Of a DNA stretch of 64,000 bases, positions 34,428 through 46,022 are shown piece by piece. The position numbers and the translations under genes were made by a program. How positions within the stretch are numbered: the stretch's first letter is position 1; every line of letters starts with the position of its first letter. A model generated the notes under the pieces. The model searched no databases. It was not told where the DNA came from and saw only the letters and a program-made list of their open reading frames with translations. Source of the DNA: Cinnamomum chago (Eukaryota; Streptophyta; Magnoliopsida; Laurales; Lauraceae); NCBI GenBank assembly GCA_038049695.1, contig CP142456.1, positions 69,467,922-69,531,921 on the forward strand. The letters are read 5' to 3'.

Positions 34428-34458
<31 letters not shown>

Positions 34459-35595
34459 GGGGGGGGGGCGGCGTTTATTAGGTGATTTGTTCCAAAAATA
34501 TCTTTCAGAAATGGTAAGGTTAGAAAAGGGGAATTTTTTAAAATCCTCATTCTCCTAAAAATCCCCATTTTTGAAATGGGTTCTCTTGATCCATGAAATA
34601 TTTTTAAGAAATGGGGGATTTTTCAAGAAATCCTCATTATTGAAATGGGTTCTTTTGATGGAGTTGGATTTGATTTCAACGAAAAAAGAGCAAACATTGA
34701 AATTAGAGACAGGGAGGAAAGATAATGGGGGATTTGTCTAGAAATCCTTATTATTGAAATGGGTTCTCTTGATGGAGTTGGATTTGATTTCAACGAAAAA
34801 AGAGCAAATATTCAAATTAGAGATAGGGAGGAATAACACTAATATGTCATCATTGATTTTAAGAAACCGATGCATGTTATTGATTGTTAGCTAATTTTAT
34901 TTAATTTTGATACAATATTTGGTTGAAATTTACATTATGGTTTTAGGAAGGAGTTTTGGGGAGTAGTTTTGGTTTTGATTTGAACAAACAAATGAATGAA
35001 GATCAAATGATATTTTAGCTCAAATTTTGTTTCCAATAAAATTTCCCAAACAATAATAGGCCAAATCCATGAAATACTTTAGTTATTATTTTCAACAGCT
35101 AACATGGGTTTTTTTAACAAACTTTTCAAAATTCTACAAAAAGTAGACTTTTCGGAGTGCCCCGTCTCCAATTTTTCTAGAAGGCAAATTAGAGACTTGA
35201 TTAAAAAAATGACGAGAATAGAAATATATTTTACTTGGCACCTCTTGCAATAGAATTGCTATACATACAATTTGACTAATAAAGAAAAAAGTATTAAATT
35301 TAGTTTTATTCTAGTGTAGATGGTAATTAACAAATGGGGTTACATCATTTAGGAATTTCCAACCTCAAAGTTCGCATTGCTTTAAATTTGAAGGAAATTT
35401 CCACTTCTCATTTTTTCCTACTGCTAAACAAATCCTAAATTTCCTTGGGATAGCTCTTGTACCACAAGAATGAATACAAATATATAATTAACTTGTTTTC
35501 TCTTTTGCCATTTATAATGTGAATAAGATAATGATTTGACTTTTTAGTCAACCATCGACAGCCACCCTCAAATGAAAATCCTGGGTCCGCTACTG
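34212..35595. mobile_element. Non-autonomous hAT-like element
   Basis: Left end TAGGGGCAGACC; the right end complement reads CAGTAGCGGACC. Both are flanked by gcatcaca (34204-34211 and 35596-35603), an exact 8-bp duplication. The interior is AT-rich with a (GT)n-(G)27 tract at 34422-34468 and a doubled block of about 114 bp. No transposase is seen. Its right part survives at 52296-53346 in unit 2, so it predates the duplication. Confidence 0.7.
34636..34845. repeat. Tandem repeat, two copies of about 114 bp
   Basis: attattgaaatgggttct starts at 34636 and again at 34750; each copy continues through gatggagttggatttgat and aaaaaagagcaaa. The same doubling, with the first copy shortened, occurs at 52384-52580 in unit 2. 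Confidence 0.8.
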
Positions 35596-35603
35596 GCATC
35601 ACA

Positions 35604-35919
35604 TATCAAATTGAAAACCATATATAGATCAAGTAGGCTATGATTCATCAGTGGGCCTCAAATCTCAGCAACTTGGATCTACTAGGACTGACCGTTAATT
35701 TCCACCTCTTATCTTCACCCATTTTGGGCCCATCTGTCATGAAAATCAAGGCTGGGCTCTACTAATGTGTTAAATTTTTTTTTAAAAGGATAGGAAATGA
35801 TAATGGAATAACATGAAGTGGCACTTTTTCATCATTTTTAAAATTCTACAATCAATCTAACCACGTCACACAATAATATGAAAATTGTTAATATAAAAAG
35901 GGGAAAAAATGGACTTGGA

Positions 35920-35950
<31 letters not shown>

Positions 35951-36245
35951 AAAGGCAAAAGGTAACAACAAATCAATTTTCAGTGGGCCCAACATATTGA
36001 TAGGAAAACTACAGAGATTAAGTAGGCATATAATCCATTAGTTGACCTTCCCTATTACTTTAATATATAAATTGCGTGAAAGAGAAAAAATTTTTTTTTT
36101 TTGAAGGGTTTGCTGTGGTTGGGGTTAGCCCAAGACGGTCTTTAGCTTTAGTTTAGGGGACCGTTGGCCGGGCTTAAGTGTTTGTACTGGCCTAGCCTGA
36201 TGACTAACATCTGCCATTAAAAAGTGCACTCCCACCATCACCTAC
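35604..36245. other. Spacer, no gene recognised
   Basis: Shared with unit 2 (53347-54000). It has a run of 27 A at about 35921-35947 and T/A tracts. Nothing coding. Confidence 0.5.
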
Positions 36246-36253
36246 CATTTAAT

Positions 36254-36823
36254 TAGGGTTGTAACCGGGTCGGTTCCAGGGTGGACCCGGACCCGAAACC
36301 GATTAGTAAGAGGGGGACCCGGACCCGGATCGGAACCAGGAAACTGGTTCCGGAACCGGTTCCGATAATTTTAATGGGAACCGGAACCGGAACCATTTGT
36401 GAGGCAAGTTTGGTTCCGGTTCCGGGTATGGTTCCGAGTCTAGACTAATACATGTGTTTTTCTTTTTAAAAAATTTATGCTTTTTCCATATTTCAATTGG
36501 ATCACCTGCAAACACTAATGTGACTTTTGTCTATCAATAACATGCACTTTTAACCAAAAAACTCAGAAAGTAGAAAAGTAAAAAGGATTCTATTTTCTTA
36601 TACAAAAGTTACTTTATGTTAGTGTATATTGGGTCGGGTCTCGGGTCCATGGGTCTGAGCCACTGTGGATCCGGAACCAGACCCGTTTAGGTATCGGTTC
36701 CAAAAAAAGGATCCGGAACCGGAACCGTTTGCTTATCGGGACCAAAATAAGGACCCAGACCCGGAACCTAATGGGTCGGAACCTTCGGGTAAGTGGAGAA
36801 TCGGGGACCCATTTACAACCCTA
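36254..36823. mobile_element. hAT MITE present only in unit 1 (empty site in unit 2)
   Basis: 570 bp. Ends are TAGGGTTGTAACCGGGT and ACCCATTTACAACCCTA. Flanks are catttaat (36246-36253) and catttaac (36824-36831), 8 bp with one mismatch. Unit 2 at 53999-54013 has a single catttaac, the empty site. Subterminal regions are full of ggaaccgg/ggacccgg repeats. No coding sequence. Confidence 0.92.
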
Positions 36824-36831
36824 CATTTAAC

Positions 36832-37639
36832 ACAAGGGGAATAATTTTTTCAAATTGGCTGGCTGTGACCAGATCGAGGTATGGAATGTTTGCCCAGTAA
36901 ATGAATCGAACGAAACTGCATGTTAAAACAATGTATGTGCCATTCTTTTAATGCCAAAGATGTCTAATTAGGGCTGTCAATTGCAAGGCATGACTTCATA
37001 CGGGCCCTAATTTTGAACTGATTGGAAGGTTAGGCCTCTACAAATTATTAGTTCCATTAAGCATGGGACCATCCCATCGATATCGCTAGGTCGAATATAT
37101 TTTAAATTCCATTAAGCCCTGGGACCATCCCAATAAATATCGCTCGGTCCAATAATGACAATGAGCACCTTTCAACTTCGCTATTTTCTCTTTTCAACAG
37201 CATAAAAATATGTATTGCAGCTATTTTAAAATATAAAAAATTGATGATTTTAATGGAAGAAGTAATATTGCTAAAGAGTTGGGCTTTCTACCAATTGTTT
37301 GGAAAATATAGCACTTATTAGGTAGACGGTGCGGGTCAAGCTTTGTCCTTTCCATCACTTAATCCAAGCCCGACCCAAAAACTAATGGGGCCCTAGCTTG
37401 CCCACCCATGTACACCCCTACAAATGAGGGGCTGTACGTCCATGTGGTTGTACAAAAAAAATTTATGGGACCCTCTTGGGGCACTCCATAACCACTAAGA
37501 GGTCTCTGCATCGAAGTCCACCAATGTGTCGGAACGCCAGGCTATTCTTGCCCGACGAACCCAATGAGTGGAAACAAGGGGAGGCCACCACCTCGTGGGC
37601 CTCGAAGAGACCTTGGATACCCCCAGTTAGCAAAGAAAA
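36832..37639. other. Spacer with possible decayed transposon ends
   Basis: TAGGGCTGTCAA near 36969 and TACACCCCTA near 37410-37419 look like hAT ends, but no target duplication was found. No gene. Shared with unit 2 (54015-54820). Confidence 0.4.
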
Positions 37640-38206
37640 AAAGATCCAATTATTTTATTAATACAAAATAAAGGAAACGAGAAATCTCTTTCTTTTTTAT
37701 AGGACTACTAATATAGGGGGGGCGGGGCGGGGCGGGGCGGGCGGCGCGGGGTTCGCTGATTACAAAAGGAAACTACAAAAGAAAGAGAAGCAAAGCACTA
37801 TCTTATAGGATGATAGGGCTGATTATATAATAGAAAAAAAATAGTGTAAAGTAGGGCTAATAAAAGAGATAGACATTTTCCTCTGAGTAGCAGAAGCATT
37901 CATCAAGAAGAAATTAACAGCTGACATAAGAGAAGGAGACTTACTGTTGAAGACAGCCTGGTTCCTAACCTTCCAAATGCTGAAGTCGGCAATGATAAAG
38001 AGGGCTCCTAAGCCCTTCTTGGCTTTATGGCAAGAGTTGGCTGAGAAGGTGTCCCACTTGGAGGAGACAGAGCTGTAAGGGTAGTTTGAATTTGAATTAG
38101 ATGTGATGAGATGAGATAAATTTGAAGAGGTGCAGGTGCAGTGGCACGCATGAAAGCCAACGCCGCACTTTTTTTCAGCTTGAGGGGTGATGACGTGGCA
38201 AAACAA
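37640..38206 (-). pseudogene. Old L1 LINE 3' remnant (unit 1)
   Basis: The minus-strand frame 37823-38206 carries KWDTFSANSCHKAKKGLGAL and FSIWKVRNQAVFNSKSP. These align with the end of the L1 ORF2 protein at 42925 (KIWQALSNGSDNLALKG, FAIWNCRNEAIFTNSSA). The 3' UTR runs down to about 37650 and includes a (GGGGC)n tract at 37716-37751. It is shared with unit 2 (54830-55413), so it is older than the duplication. The RT core is absent. Confidence 0.7.
37716..37751 (+). repeat. (GGGGC)n G-quadruplex-prone tract
   Basis: GGGGGGGCGGGGCGGGGCGG and continuing G4C units. Unit 2 has (GT)n followed by a G run at the same place (54901-54952). Runs of four G separated by one base favour G-quadruplexes. 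Confidence 0.85.
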
Positions 38207-38897
38207 ATCCTTTTGCTTTAATATGTAATATGTGGAAAATTCTAAGAAAAATGCCCCCCTTTTAAAGTGTGTATCCTTCCCTCACCATATGCTGAGAGAC
38301 AAATTCAATTGAGGGCGACTTAGGGACCCATTGATCATGAGACTTGTGGGGAGATAGAAAGAGACATCTCGGATGGAGCCATATATCAAGTTTAGGGTCA
38401 ATCCCATGCCTCCAACCCCTTCATCTATGACCCACAAACTTAACGACTTTATATTAAAACCACTCATATGGAAAGATTAAACACTCATCAAGACATCGGT
38501 AGAGCATGCTTTCTAGATATAATCAAAGGATGGTCATAATTTAGTGTAATTTGAGGGTTTTGGAGCATGCACATTCCTTTCTTTGCCTTTATTACTTGAA
38601 GCAAGTAAAAAAAAAAAAGGTCCATGCCTAATAGAGATGAGTCCATATCGGTCTTGCTCAAGCGAGATTCCGACTTTGGGAGAATTTATCTTGTTTCAAC
38701 TCTGGCCAGCTCTAGCCCTTGAGGGCAGGGCAAGGCCAAGAAATTGTAGGCCTGTCTAGGGCAATGAGGGCTTGTGGTTGACCTAGGACCGAGCCCGCTC
38801 CTTCGACAGCCGCATCTTCAAAACATAAAGCTTATAAGTGGAAGATAAATTCGAAGAGACGTTGAGGAAGAGGAAGAGGAAGAGGAAGAGACTCTTT
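38207..38897. other. Spacer to the end of unit 1
   Basis: No gene. It ends with gaggaagaggaag repeats and a T run, where homology to unit 2 stops. Confidence 0.5.
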
Positions 38898-39926
38898 TTT
38901 TTTGGGCAAATTTCTGTACGGTCACCTATAGTACTTCATATCCGTCCCCTGTTACCAAAGTTCAACATTTTACCCAGACGTTCTCCGTACAACCCGTACC
39001 GCTGCGCAGACCATAAGCTGAGTTTTTTTTTTTACGATATCACAACATATCTTGCGATACAACAAGTTTTTTATTTGCGATATCGCAATTTATGTTACGA
39101 TATCGCAAGTTTTTTATTTGCGATATCGCAAATTATGTTGCGATATCGCAAAGAGATAGGTTAAAAGTCAACGAATGCATTTCTGTTTATAATTGCTTTC
39201 CGTTCCGTTGCTTTCGTCGATCTCTGGCTTAGGTTCTCTACCTCTCTGCTCTTTATAAGTGTTGCTCCTGCCACATATTAAGTGATCTCCTGCCATTTCT
39301 TTGCATGTCAACCTTAGGCCATTATCATAAATAGCAATTGAATCTCTTGCCACATCTTTGTCTTAGGTATTTATTCCATGTTTCCCACCTTGTATGTATC
39401 TCCCTCTTATTTATTGTATTTTTTTTTTCTTCTAATTTTGTGTCTTTTGAAAAAAAAAGTTAGAATACAAGGAATCCCACTTGTAGAAACATTTGAAATA
39501 TTTTGTGTAAATATTAATAGTGACCTTAGGTGGGACTTGTGGTGCCTTATTTTTTTTATAAATATCCTGTTGTTAATATATTAAAAAATCCCCTTGTTCT
39601 CATCATGAATTACCAACAACTGGATTTGGCCTGGATGTCCAGTTGCAAAAAACAATGAGGCATGTCTTGTTCATCCCGTCCTACGTTGGGCTCCAGCACA
39701 AATTCTGTATAAATGTCAACATATTCTTTTAGCCTTTTTCCTGTTATTGTAGCATTACAGACATCATTTTGATCATTATCTTAAATTGCTAATGATTTTT
39801 TTAATGCTATATATAAGTAAATGGTTTAGATTCTTTAATAGTTATCAACAAATGGTGATAATCATTAGATGAACGGTTTTGATTGATCACAATTATTTTA
39901 TTTAAATGGGTGTTTATGGTGTGTAT
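38898..39926. other. Junction DNA between units 1 and 2
   Basis: Its first 100 bp (38905-39003, gggcaaatttctgtacgg...) reappear at 57364-57463. A palindrome array follows at 39037-39152. The rest is AT-rich with no gene. Confidence 0.6.
39037..39152. repeat. Array of GCGATATCGC palindromes
   Basis: Exact or near copies of TTGCGATATCGCAA occur about six times (near 39035, 39053, 39078, 39095, 39118 and 39138), alternately spaced by aatttatgtta- and gttttttatt-type linkers. Each copy is self-complementary, so the region can fold into several small hairpins or bind a dimeric factor. Confidence 0.85.
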
Positions 39927-40276
39927 AATTTATGCAATCCAAGAGTTGGTATCATAGAATGAGAATGATAGAGCTTGGATTGAAACAAAGTCTTTGAAAA
40001 AAAAAAAATAGAAAAGAAAGTGGAGGGCAGTTATGAGTGGTTATGATAAAGACATAGAAGATTGTTAATTAATGTAACTTCCGGTCAAAATTATAACTAA
40101 CAGTCAAAATTGAATCCAAAACCTCCTACCTTAATAAATTATAATAAGTTTCTAAGTATTTGGCATAGGGTAGAGGCTTTTATTATAGTTTTTTTGGCCC
40201 AGGCTTTTGAACCTTCAATTTAGATTTGGCTATGGATACAGATCCTCTAGCCTAGAACTGTTAGCAGAAGTATGAG

Positions 40277-40472
40277 TAGGGGTGCTCCTGGGTCACTCCA
40301 GATTGGACCCAGCCCACTTTAGGCCTGGCTTGGATATATAAACTGAGCTTGGAGTGCTCCTGGGTCACTCCTGATTGACTGAATTGGTGGGCTGGACCAA
40401 GACCTGTATTTCTAAAGTCGGGTCAGGCTTGTAATGCCTCAACCACTCCCGATCCAGCCCACAAACACCCTA
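40277..40472. mobile_element. Small hAT-like MITE (unit 2 copy)
   Basis: Counterpart of 25528-25758 with the same ends (TAGGGGTGCTCC, ACACCCTA). It is 35 bp shorter through internal deletion and rearrangement (gagtgctcctgggtcactcc repeated inside). Confidence 0.5.
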
Positions 40473-40586
40473 TGTATGGGTTTAGTTGAGGATTTAGAAA
40501 CGGGTCCTCTACCAGAAGCCAAACCCGAACTCAACCTTCGTTTTATTAGCTTTAGACCTTATTAGATTCAATTCAAACCAAATATT

Positions 40587-40670
40587 GGCCTGTTTTCTCC
40601 TTGTTTTTTTGGGGGCTTTTGCCTTTATCCCTCTCTTTCTTAAATACAAATTTACCTTTTTGCAAAAAAA
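40587..40670 (+). mobile_element. Truncated LINE 3' tail (unit 2 copy)
   Basis: Counterpart of 25873-25980, ending AAATACAAATTTACC, then TTTTTGCAAAAAAA, between attcaaaccaaatatt and attcaaccaaatatt. Confidence 0.6.
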
Positions 40671-40689
40671 ATTCAACCAAATATTCAAT

Positions 40690-40961
40690 ATTCAAATGCC
40701 AGGAAAAACCAAGGAAGTTACCTAGTCCGGATGTTTACATTCAGACTCAGGACCCGACTCCTTTTCCCTTAAACCCTCCAACGGGATAAGGCAAGTCTCC
40801 TGAAACCGAACAGCAGCTTCCTAAACTCCACCAACACCTAACACGTACAACCGCTATATATACAACAACAAACTCCACCTTTCCTTCACACCTCATACTT
40901 CCATCTCTTTAGCACTCCACAAGAAGATCTTCCCTCTCTCTCTCTCTCTCAACATTGAGAT
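40690..40961 (+). promoter_or_regulatory. Promoter and leader of the unit 2 peptide gene
   Basis: TATATATA at 40855-40862, the same upstream block as copy 1, and a shorter CT tract (40931-40950). Confidence 0.6.
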
Positions 40962-41271
40962 ATGGGTTCTTTCAGAAGAAACCTATTGCCTTTAATATCC
41001 CTTCTGTTCTTCGTCTTGATCTCGACTCGTCCTTATCTCTCTATGGCTAGGCCTTTAGGAGGAGAGTCGGAATTGAAGAAAGAAATCCACATGTTTCAGT
41101 CTCTGAAGCAAGGCAGTCCTCCCTCCTGTAGTTCGGATGGCACATCTACACCAGGAGCTGGTGGGCACTGTCCACCACCCCCAAAGAAATGAACTTTGCA
41201 GCCCATGTTCCTACTACAGCACAGGCCTCTGCTTCTGAGGAGGCTTACAGCCAAGACAAGATTCAGGGTTA
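40962..41271 (+). pseudogene. Secreted-peptide precursor, unit 2 copy, frameshifted
   Basis: Same start, signal peptide and Cys pair as copy 1 (here C56 and C70; one Ser codon added before the first Cys). One C is missing from the C-run near 41180-41185, so the frame ends after 76 residues (GGHCPPPPKK, stop TGA at 41190-41192). The MNFAAH block and the acidic tail remain intact in another frame up to the TAG at about 41269-41271. Several other residues differ (Gly/Glu, Lys-Thr/Glu-Ile, Asn/Lys, Ala/Thr), suggesting relaxed or shifted constraint. If the active peptide includes the NFAAH block, this copy is null; a peptide limited to the Cys loop could still be made. Confidence 0.7.
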
Positions 41272-42729
41272 GACGAGAGATTGGTGCAAGGACCCAAGAC
41301 CAATAACACTCACACCTGAAAATATGAAAAGTTAGTTAAAAGAATAAGTGTTTCATGCATGCAAGTAGTGTCGGTTAAAACAATAAGCACTTCATAATCC
41401 ATACATACAAATGGAAGTGGATGTGTCTGCTGATTCTAAATCGTTTCTTGTAGTCTTGTAATTTGATAATTGAATTTAATTATATGGGGTTTTCATGTTG
41501 AAATATTGACTCTCTCTCTCTCTCTCACGAGTTGTGGCTACATAGCTTATAACATAGATACATATATGTATAATAATGAATGGGCCACCTCTCATGAACA
41601 CCCCCTTTTGGTCCCAGCTATTGGAATGTGGGGGCTTAATATGCCCCCACACGGTTTGCCCATAAGCTTCAATGGCTTTTTAGCGTAATATCAATTAAAT
41701 GCCTAGATCATGCATGCATATTGCGTTAATGCGGAGAGGCGTTCCCACGGCTTAGATGGAGAAAGCGTTCTCTATATATTTGGACACTGAGATCCATAGA
41801 AATATCAAAAAAAAAAAAAAAATCTAACAAGACAATGAGATTTGCAAAATTACCAGGGGCTGAAGATCACCAGCCTCAAGTCATCCTCTCTAAATTTACC
41901 ACCCGCACATCTATCGTGAACTTGGGCCATGCCAATTAGGGGGAGATGGTAGATTGAAAGATGTAATTGAGACCAAAGTGTGTAGGAAAAATCAACTGAT
42001 CTTTTAAATCATCATAACCCTTTGATTTTTGGTCCTCAAGTTTAATGGTTTTGGAAGGCATTGTGTTTTTTTAATTTTAATCCATCGGTAACAATCAGTT
42101 AGATGAGCGTGAAATTTGGGCACATACCCATTCTTTAGTGAGTAATGAGTTTAAGGGGTTGGATTGATTATAAGAGGGTTCCATTAATTTGCTAGAAAAA
42201 ATACGTGATCACAAATATACTTCTTATTTCATAATTTTCCATTTATAATTAAAAGAAATGTTATAAAGTACTCAAGTACTTTTAAAGATAGAAAAACTCC
42301 TGTTAAAGGAGCTCATGTGAATGTATGACAATCAAAGAAGGTGCGAAACATGCAAACGTTTTGGTGGAGATGGAAAAATATGATATATCGTGTTAATTAA
42401 ATGACCCTAGCCATTATTAGTTGTAACTCCTTACTGTTTATTGGCTTTGCACTGTGCAAATTCTTTGTGTAACATTTGAGCTATCTGAGGATCGGTGTGT
42501 GGGAACCAATTAGATAGATTAAAGGCAGGCCGTAAATAGGAAAACTCAAAAAGAGAAGCTGGAAAAAACGAATTCCACTTTATGTAACTCAATAATAACT
42601 CAAAAAAATTGGTCATGTAAAATATTGTTAAAAAGTGTCCTAATTATAGGTTCTAAGTTTCGATTTTTATTTATTCTTTTTTATTTTTCTTCTGATATTA
42701 TTGTGATATTCTTGCAATGTTTTTTTTTT
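41272..42729. other. 3' region of the unit 2 peptide gene and AT-rich spacer
   Basis: Counterpart of 26595-28065. CT tract at 41510-41527, shorter than in units 1 and 3. No gene. Confidence 0.55.
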
Positions 42730-44926
42730 ATTTCAAGAATATTTTTTTTTTTTTGCTGAATAGTATTGTATTAAGAGAAAAAAAGAAAGGAAACAGAGGC
42801 AAAAGCCCTACAGGAGCTCAGAGAGCAAAACAAGAGAGAGAGCCCAGCAGCCAAAGCTCAAAGAGCAACAACAGGGGAAGCAGCAAAAGGACAGAGAGGC
42901 CAACATCCAAACCACAGAACAAAATTAAGAACTGGAAAATAAAAGATTACAAAAAGTCTTCAAAGGTCTTCCAGAGTAAGGTTTGGAAATCCGCCTGAGA
43001 GAGACAGAGAGGAGATCCTTCAGGGAGAGGATGACCTTCACCTGGGATGCACTACTGTTGGTAAAAATGGCTTCATTCCTGCAATTCCATATGGCAAAAG
43101 CAGAGGAGAAGAAAATAGCAGCAACACCTTTTAATGCTAAATTGTCACTGCCATTGGAAAGGGCCTGCCAGATCTTGGAGGGGAGGAGAGGCCCGGCAAC
43201 GACAGCTCCTGCAGAGGAGAGGACCCAGTTCCAGATGCCAGAGGAAAAAGAACAGAGAAAAAGAAGATGGAGAGTGGACTCCTGCTCTTGGGAGCAAAGG
43301 CTGCATCTGGAGGCCAAACTGATACCATGCTGTTGGAGCCAAAGTTGAGAGGGAGTTTTATCATGAAGGAGTCTCCAAGCAAAGAAAGAGACTCTTGGCT
43401 GGTGAATGAAGTTCCAAACCAGAGGGGCCCAGCTCGACCAGTAGACTGAAGAATTTCTTGATCTGACAAGATGCCAAGCTTCCTGGATGGAGAGGACATG
43501 ATCTTCATGGGAGCTCCAAAGCAGAGAGTCTTTGGAGAGAGGATCTAGGGAGAGGAGCTGGACTCCTTCCTGCAGGGAGGCAGCCACGGCACTAGGGATA
43601 TCCGGGGGAACCAGCGAGTGATCTTCAACCCAGAGAGAGTGAAGCTTCTGATGCAGGGGGAACTGAATGGAAGGAAATTGAGAAGCCAGACTGCCAGCTT
43701 GCATCCAGGAATCATGCCAGAGGTCAACCAATCTGCCATTCCCAATTTTCCAAGAACTACCAGATTGAATTAGGTGACCAAAGGATCTGATTCTTCTCCA
43801 GATACATGAACCAACTTTGGAAGAGGAGGAATGCCAGAGAGAGGAACGAGGAAAATATCTGCCAACCATCCAATTTGCCCACAAGGAATTTGACGTGCAG
43901 GCAGTCCAGGCCAACTTGATGAAGGAAGCAGCACTATGCTCTTGGATGCGTCTAATCCCCAGACCACCTTCATAGGAAGGGAGAGTGACAGTATCCCAAT
44001 TTACCTGGCTTCTTCTCTGCCTGAGGATCCCCCCGGACCAGAGAAAGTTTCTCATGATGGATTCCATGTTGGAGGAGATCGACTTGGGGATGGGCAGAAT
44101 CATGGCAATGTGGATAGGCAGACTGCTGAGCACATGCCTAACCAGAATTCTACGGCCAGCAATGGAAAGCAGCTTAGCTTTCCATCCCGAGAGCTTTCCA
44201 AGAAATCTGTCCAGAAGAGGGGTGAAGTGCTGTCTTCTTGGGACTCCAATAATGAGAGGGGCTCCGAGGTAGGAAGATTGGAGAGGACGATCTTGAATAT
44301 TCGTGATATCTGCGATTTGTCTTCTCCTTCTGTGGTTGCATTTTCCAATGAAAAGCTTGCTCTTCTCCAAGTTAATTTCTTGGCCAGCACTAACTTGGTA
44401 GTTTGAAATAACCTCCTTTAAGGCTAAGAGGCTCCTTTTGTGGGTTTTTAGAAACAGAAGAATATCATCAGCGTATAAAAGATGGCAGGGGGTATTTGGA
44501 ACAGAGGAGATGAGGAAGATAGAGCTGTTGGTGACCAATTTTTGAATATTGAGGCTTAAGATTTCTTCCGCAAGAATGAAAAGGTAAGGGGAGAGAGGGT
44601 CCCCTTGCCTTAAGCCACAAGAGGAGCTGAAAAAGCCACAGGGCGATCTGTTAATGAGGACCGAGCCTTTAGCAGTGCATACACATTCTCTAATGAGGTT
44701 GATCCACTTGGAGGAGAAGCCAAAGAAGTGAAGGGCTTTGAAGAGGAAAAGCCAGCTAAGCTTGTCAAAAGCTTTTGAAATGTCCAGCTGCAAGCACATG
44801 GTGCCACCTTTGAGCTTGGATTTGAGCTTTTGAAACAGCTCATGGGCTAAAGCAATGTGCTGGTGAATGGATCTACCCTTGACAAAGGCAGCCTGATTGG
44901 GGGAGACAAGGATTTCAAGAATATTT
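42730..44926 (-). mobile_element. L1-type LINE, 5'-truncated, copy 1
   Basis: Element 42745-44911 lies between exact 15-bp target duplications atttcaagaatattt at 42730-42744 and 44912-44926. Units 1 and 3 have the empty site (single atttcaagaatattt at about 28065 and 60120). The minus-strand 3' end has an A-run (plus-strand T-run at 42741-42754) after CTCTTAATACAATACTATTC. The 5' end is truncated inside the RT domain. Confidence 0.95.
42925..44911 (-). pseudogene. L1 ORF2 C-terminal part: reverse transcriptase and zf-RVT domain
   Basis: The frame is open from the truncated end (LVSPNQAAFVKGRS at 44911) to a stop at 42925. The first ATG is at 44799. It encodes the L1 reverse transcriptase from the fingers/palm on: LQLDISKAFDKLSW with the first catalytic Asp, GLRQGDPLSPYLFILAEE, and the catalytic YADD at about 44464-44477. 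Thumb and connection regions follow, then the zf-RVT domain typical of plant L1 (VSFFAWRLLHDKTPSQ, RCSLCSQEQESTLHLLFLC) and FAIWNCRNEAIF. ORF1 and the endonuclease are missing, so it is dead on arrival, but the remaining frame of more than 620 codons has no stop, which indicates a very recent insertion. Confidence 0.93.
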
Positions 44927-45676
44927 CAAATATGCAAAAAAAGTATTTAAAAAAAAAACATCATCCCAAAGAACTCAATCAATGGCATGCCAGAAGGTGA
45001 GAATTGATATTGCAGACTTCAGGTAGGCCTACGTGGGTTCTATTGATCATCCATGACTCCATGGATTGGTCATTCGCCTCTCTTAGAAAATATTTCATTA
45101 CCCGGCAGTGCACAAATTTTCAATCTACCAAGGGGAGGGAAACTTGAGCAAAAAGCCCGCAAAGCCAAAAGACTACACAAGAAACACCAATAAAAAAACA
45201 CCCTCTTTGACAATATCGACTTTGACAATGAGAATAGTCGCCAATCTACCATTTGGACTTTGACAATGAGAGGCTAACCTGTCAAAGGCACCCTCTTTGG
45301 ACCTTGTTGAGATCCTTTTTTGGTTTGGATAAAGGGAGGTAGACCAACATGTACTGGATCTGATCCGTGTTAAATGCAGGCATGTTTTGCTTGTTTATAT
45401 ATAATTATAAAAACCAATTTACTATATTAAAATTATAAAACATACGTTAGTATGTAATTTTAATATGAAGTAAATATTTGTCTAGTTAAGGAAGTAGTTT
45501 CACATATAGAAAAAGAAAACTATATTTTTTTTTCAGTCGGTATGATAGTGGTATATAAATGAATTAAATATTAAAAATATTAGTTTTTTTTCCTTCACCC
45601 TGGCCAACCTAGCCCTTGACAGTACGGTAAGGGCCAATGGTCCTAATTTATCAAAGTAAATCAAAAGAAATTTAAA

Positions 45677-45720
<44 letters not shown>

Positions 45721-46022
45721 TCTCCAACCTGTACTGTTCATCCCTCCTTTTGATTGTCGTCCACATGGATGAGCTCGGTAAAAAGTGCTCATTGCTAAAG
45801 GAAAAATGTCCAGTTGTCTATAGTGGACTTTTCTACATGGTCATGACCATAATCATCAGTAATGTTTAATGGAAAAATGCCATGGAAAATATATCAACAA
45901 ATCAATTTGTCAATGGTTCAAAATAGAAAATAAACAAAACATTTTGAATTTTTACAGTTTTATTAATACCACATTTTTCTTACAATACTTTTAGTCTTGC
46001 TGACTTTTTAAAATCATGTATC
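44927..46022. other. AT-rich spacer with long (AT)n tract
   Basis: Counterpart of 28070-29195. It contains the partly deleted LINE fragment (45130-45215) and an (AT)n tract of about 40 bp at 45679-45718. No gene. Confidence 0.55.

Larger units (their letters stand above)
25188..38897. repeat. Segmental duplication unit 1
   Basis: Homology to unit 2 begins at atgcaatccaagagttgg (25194 and 39931) and can be followed, with insertions and deletions, to gacgttgaggaagaggaag (38862 and 56086). The 26.0-31.9 kb part also matches unit 3. The unit contains two peptide-precursor genes. Features found only here: hAT at 36254, and the block from the second peptide gene to the left end of the 34212 hAT (lost from unit 2; unit 3 is out of view there). 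Confidence 0.9.

Noticed and set aside
36969-37419. Possible hAT element between TAGGGCTGTCAA and TACACCCCTA
   Set aside because: Ends match poorly and the flanks show no 8-bp duplication.
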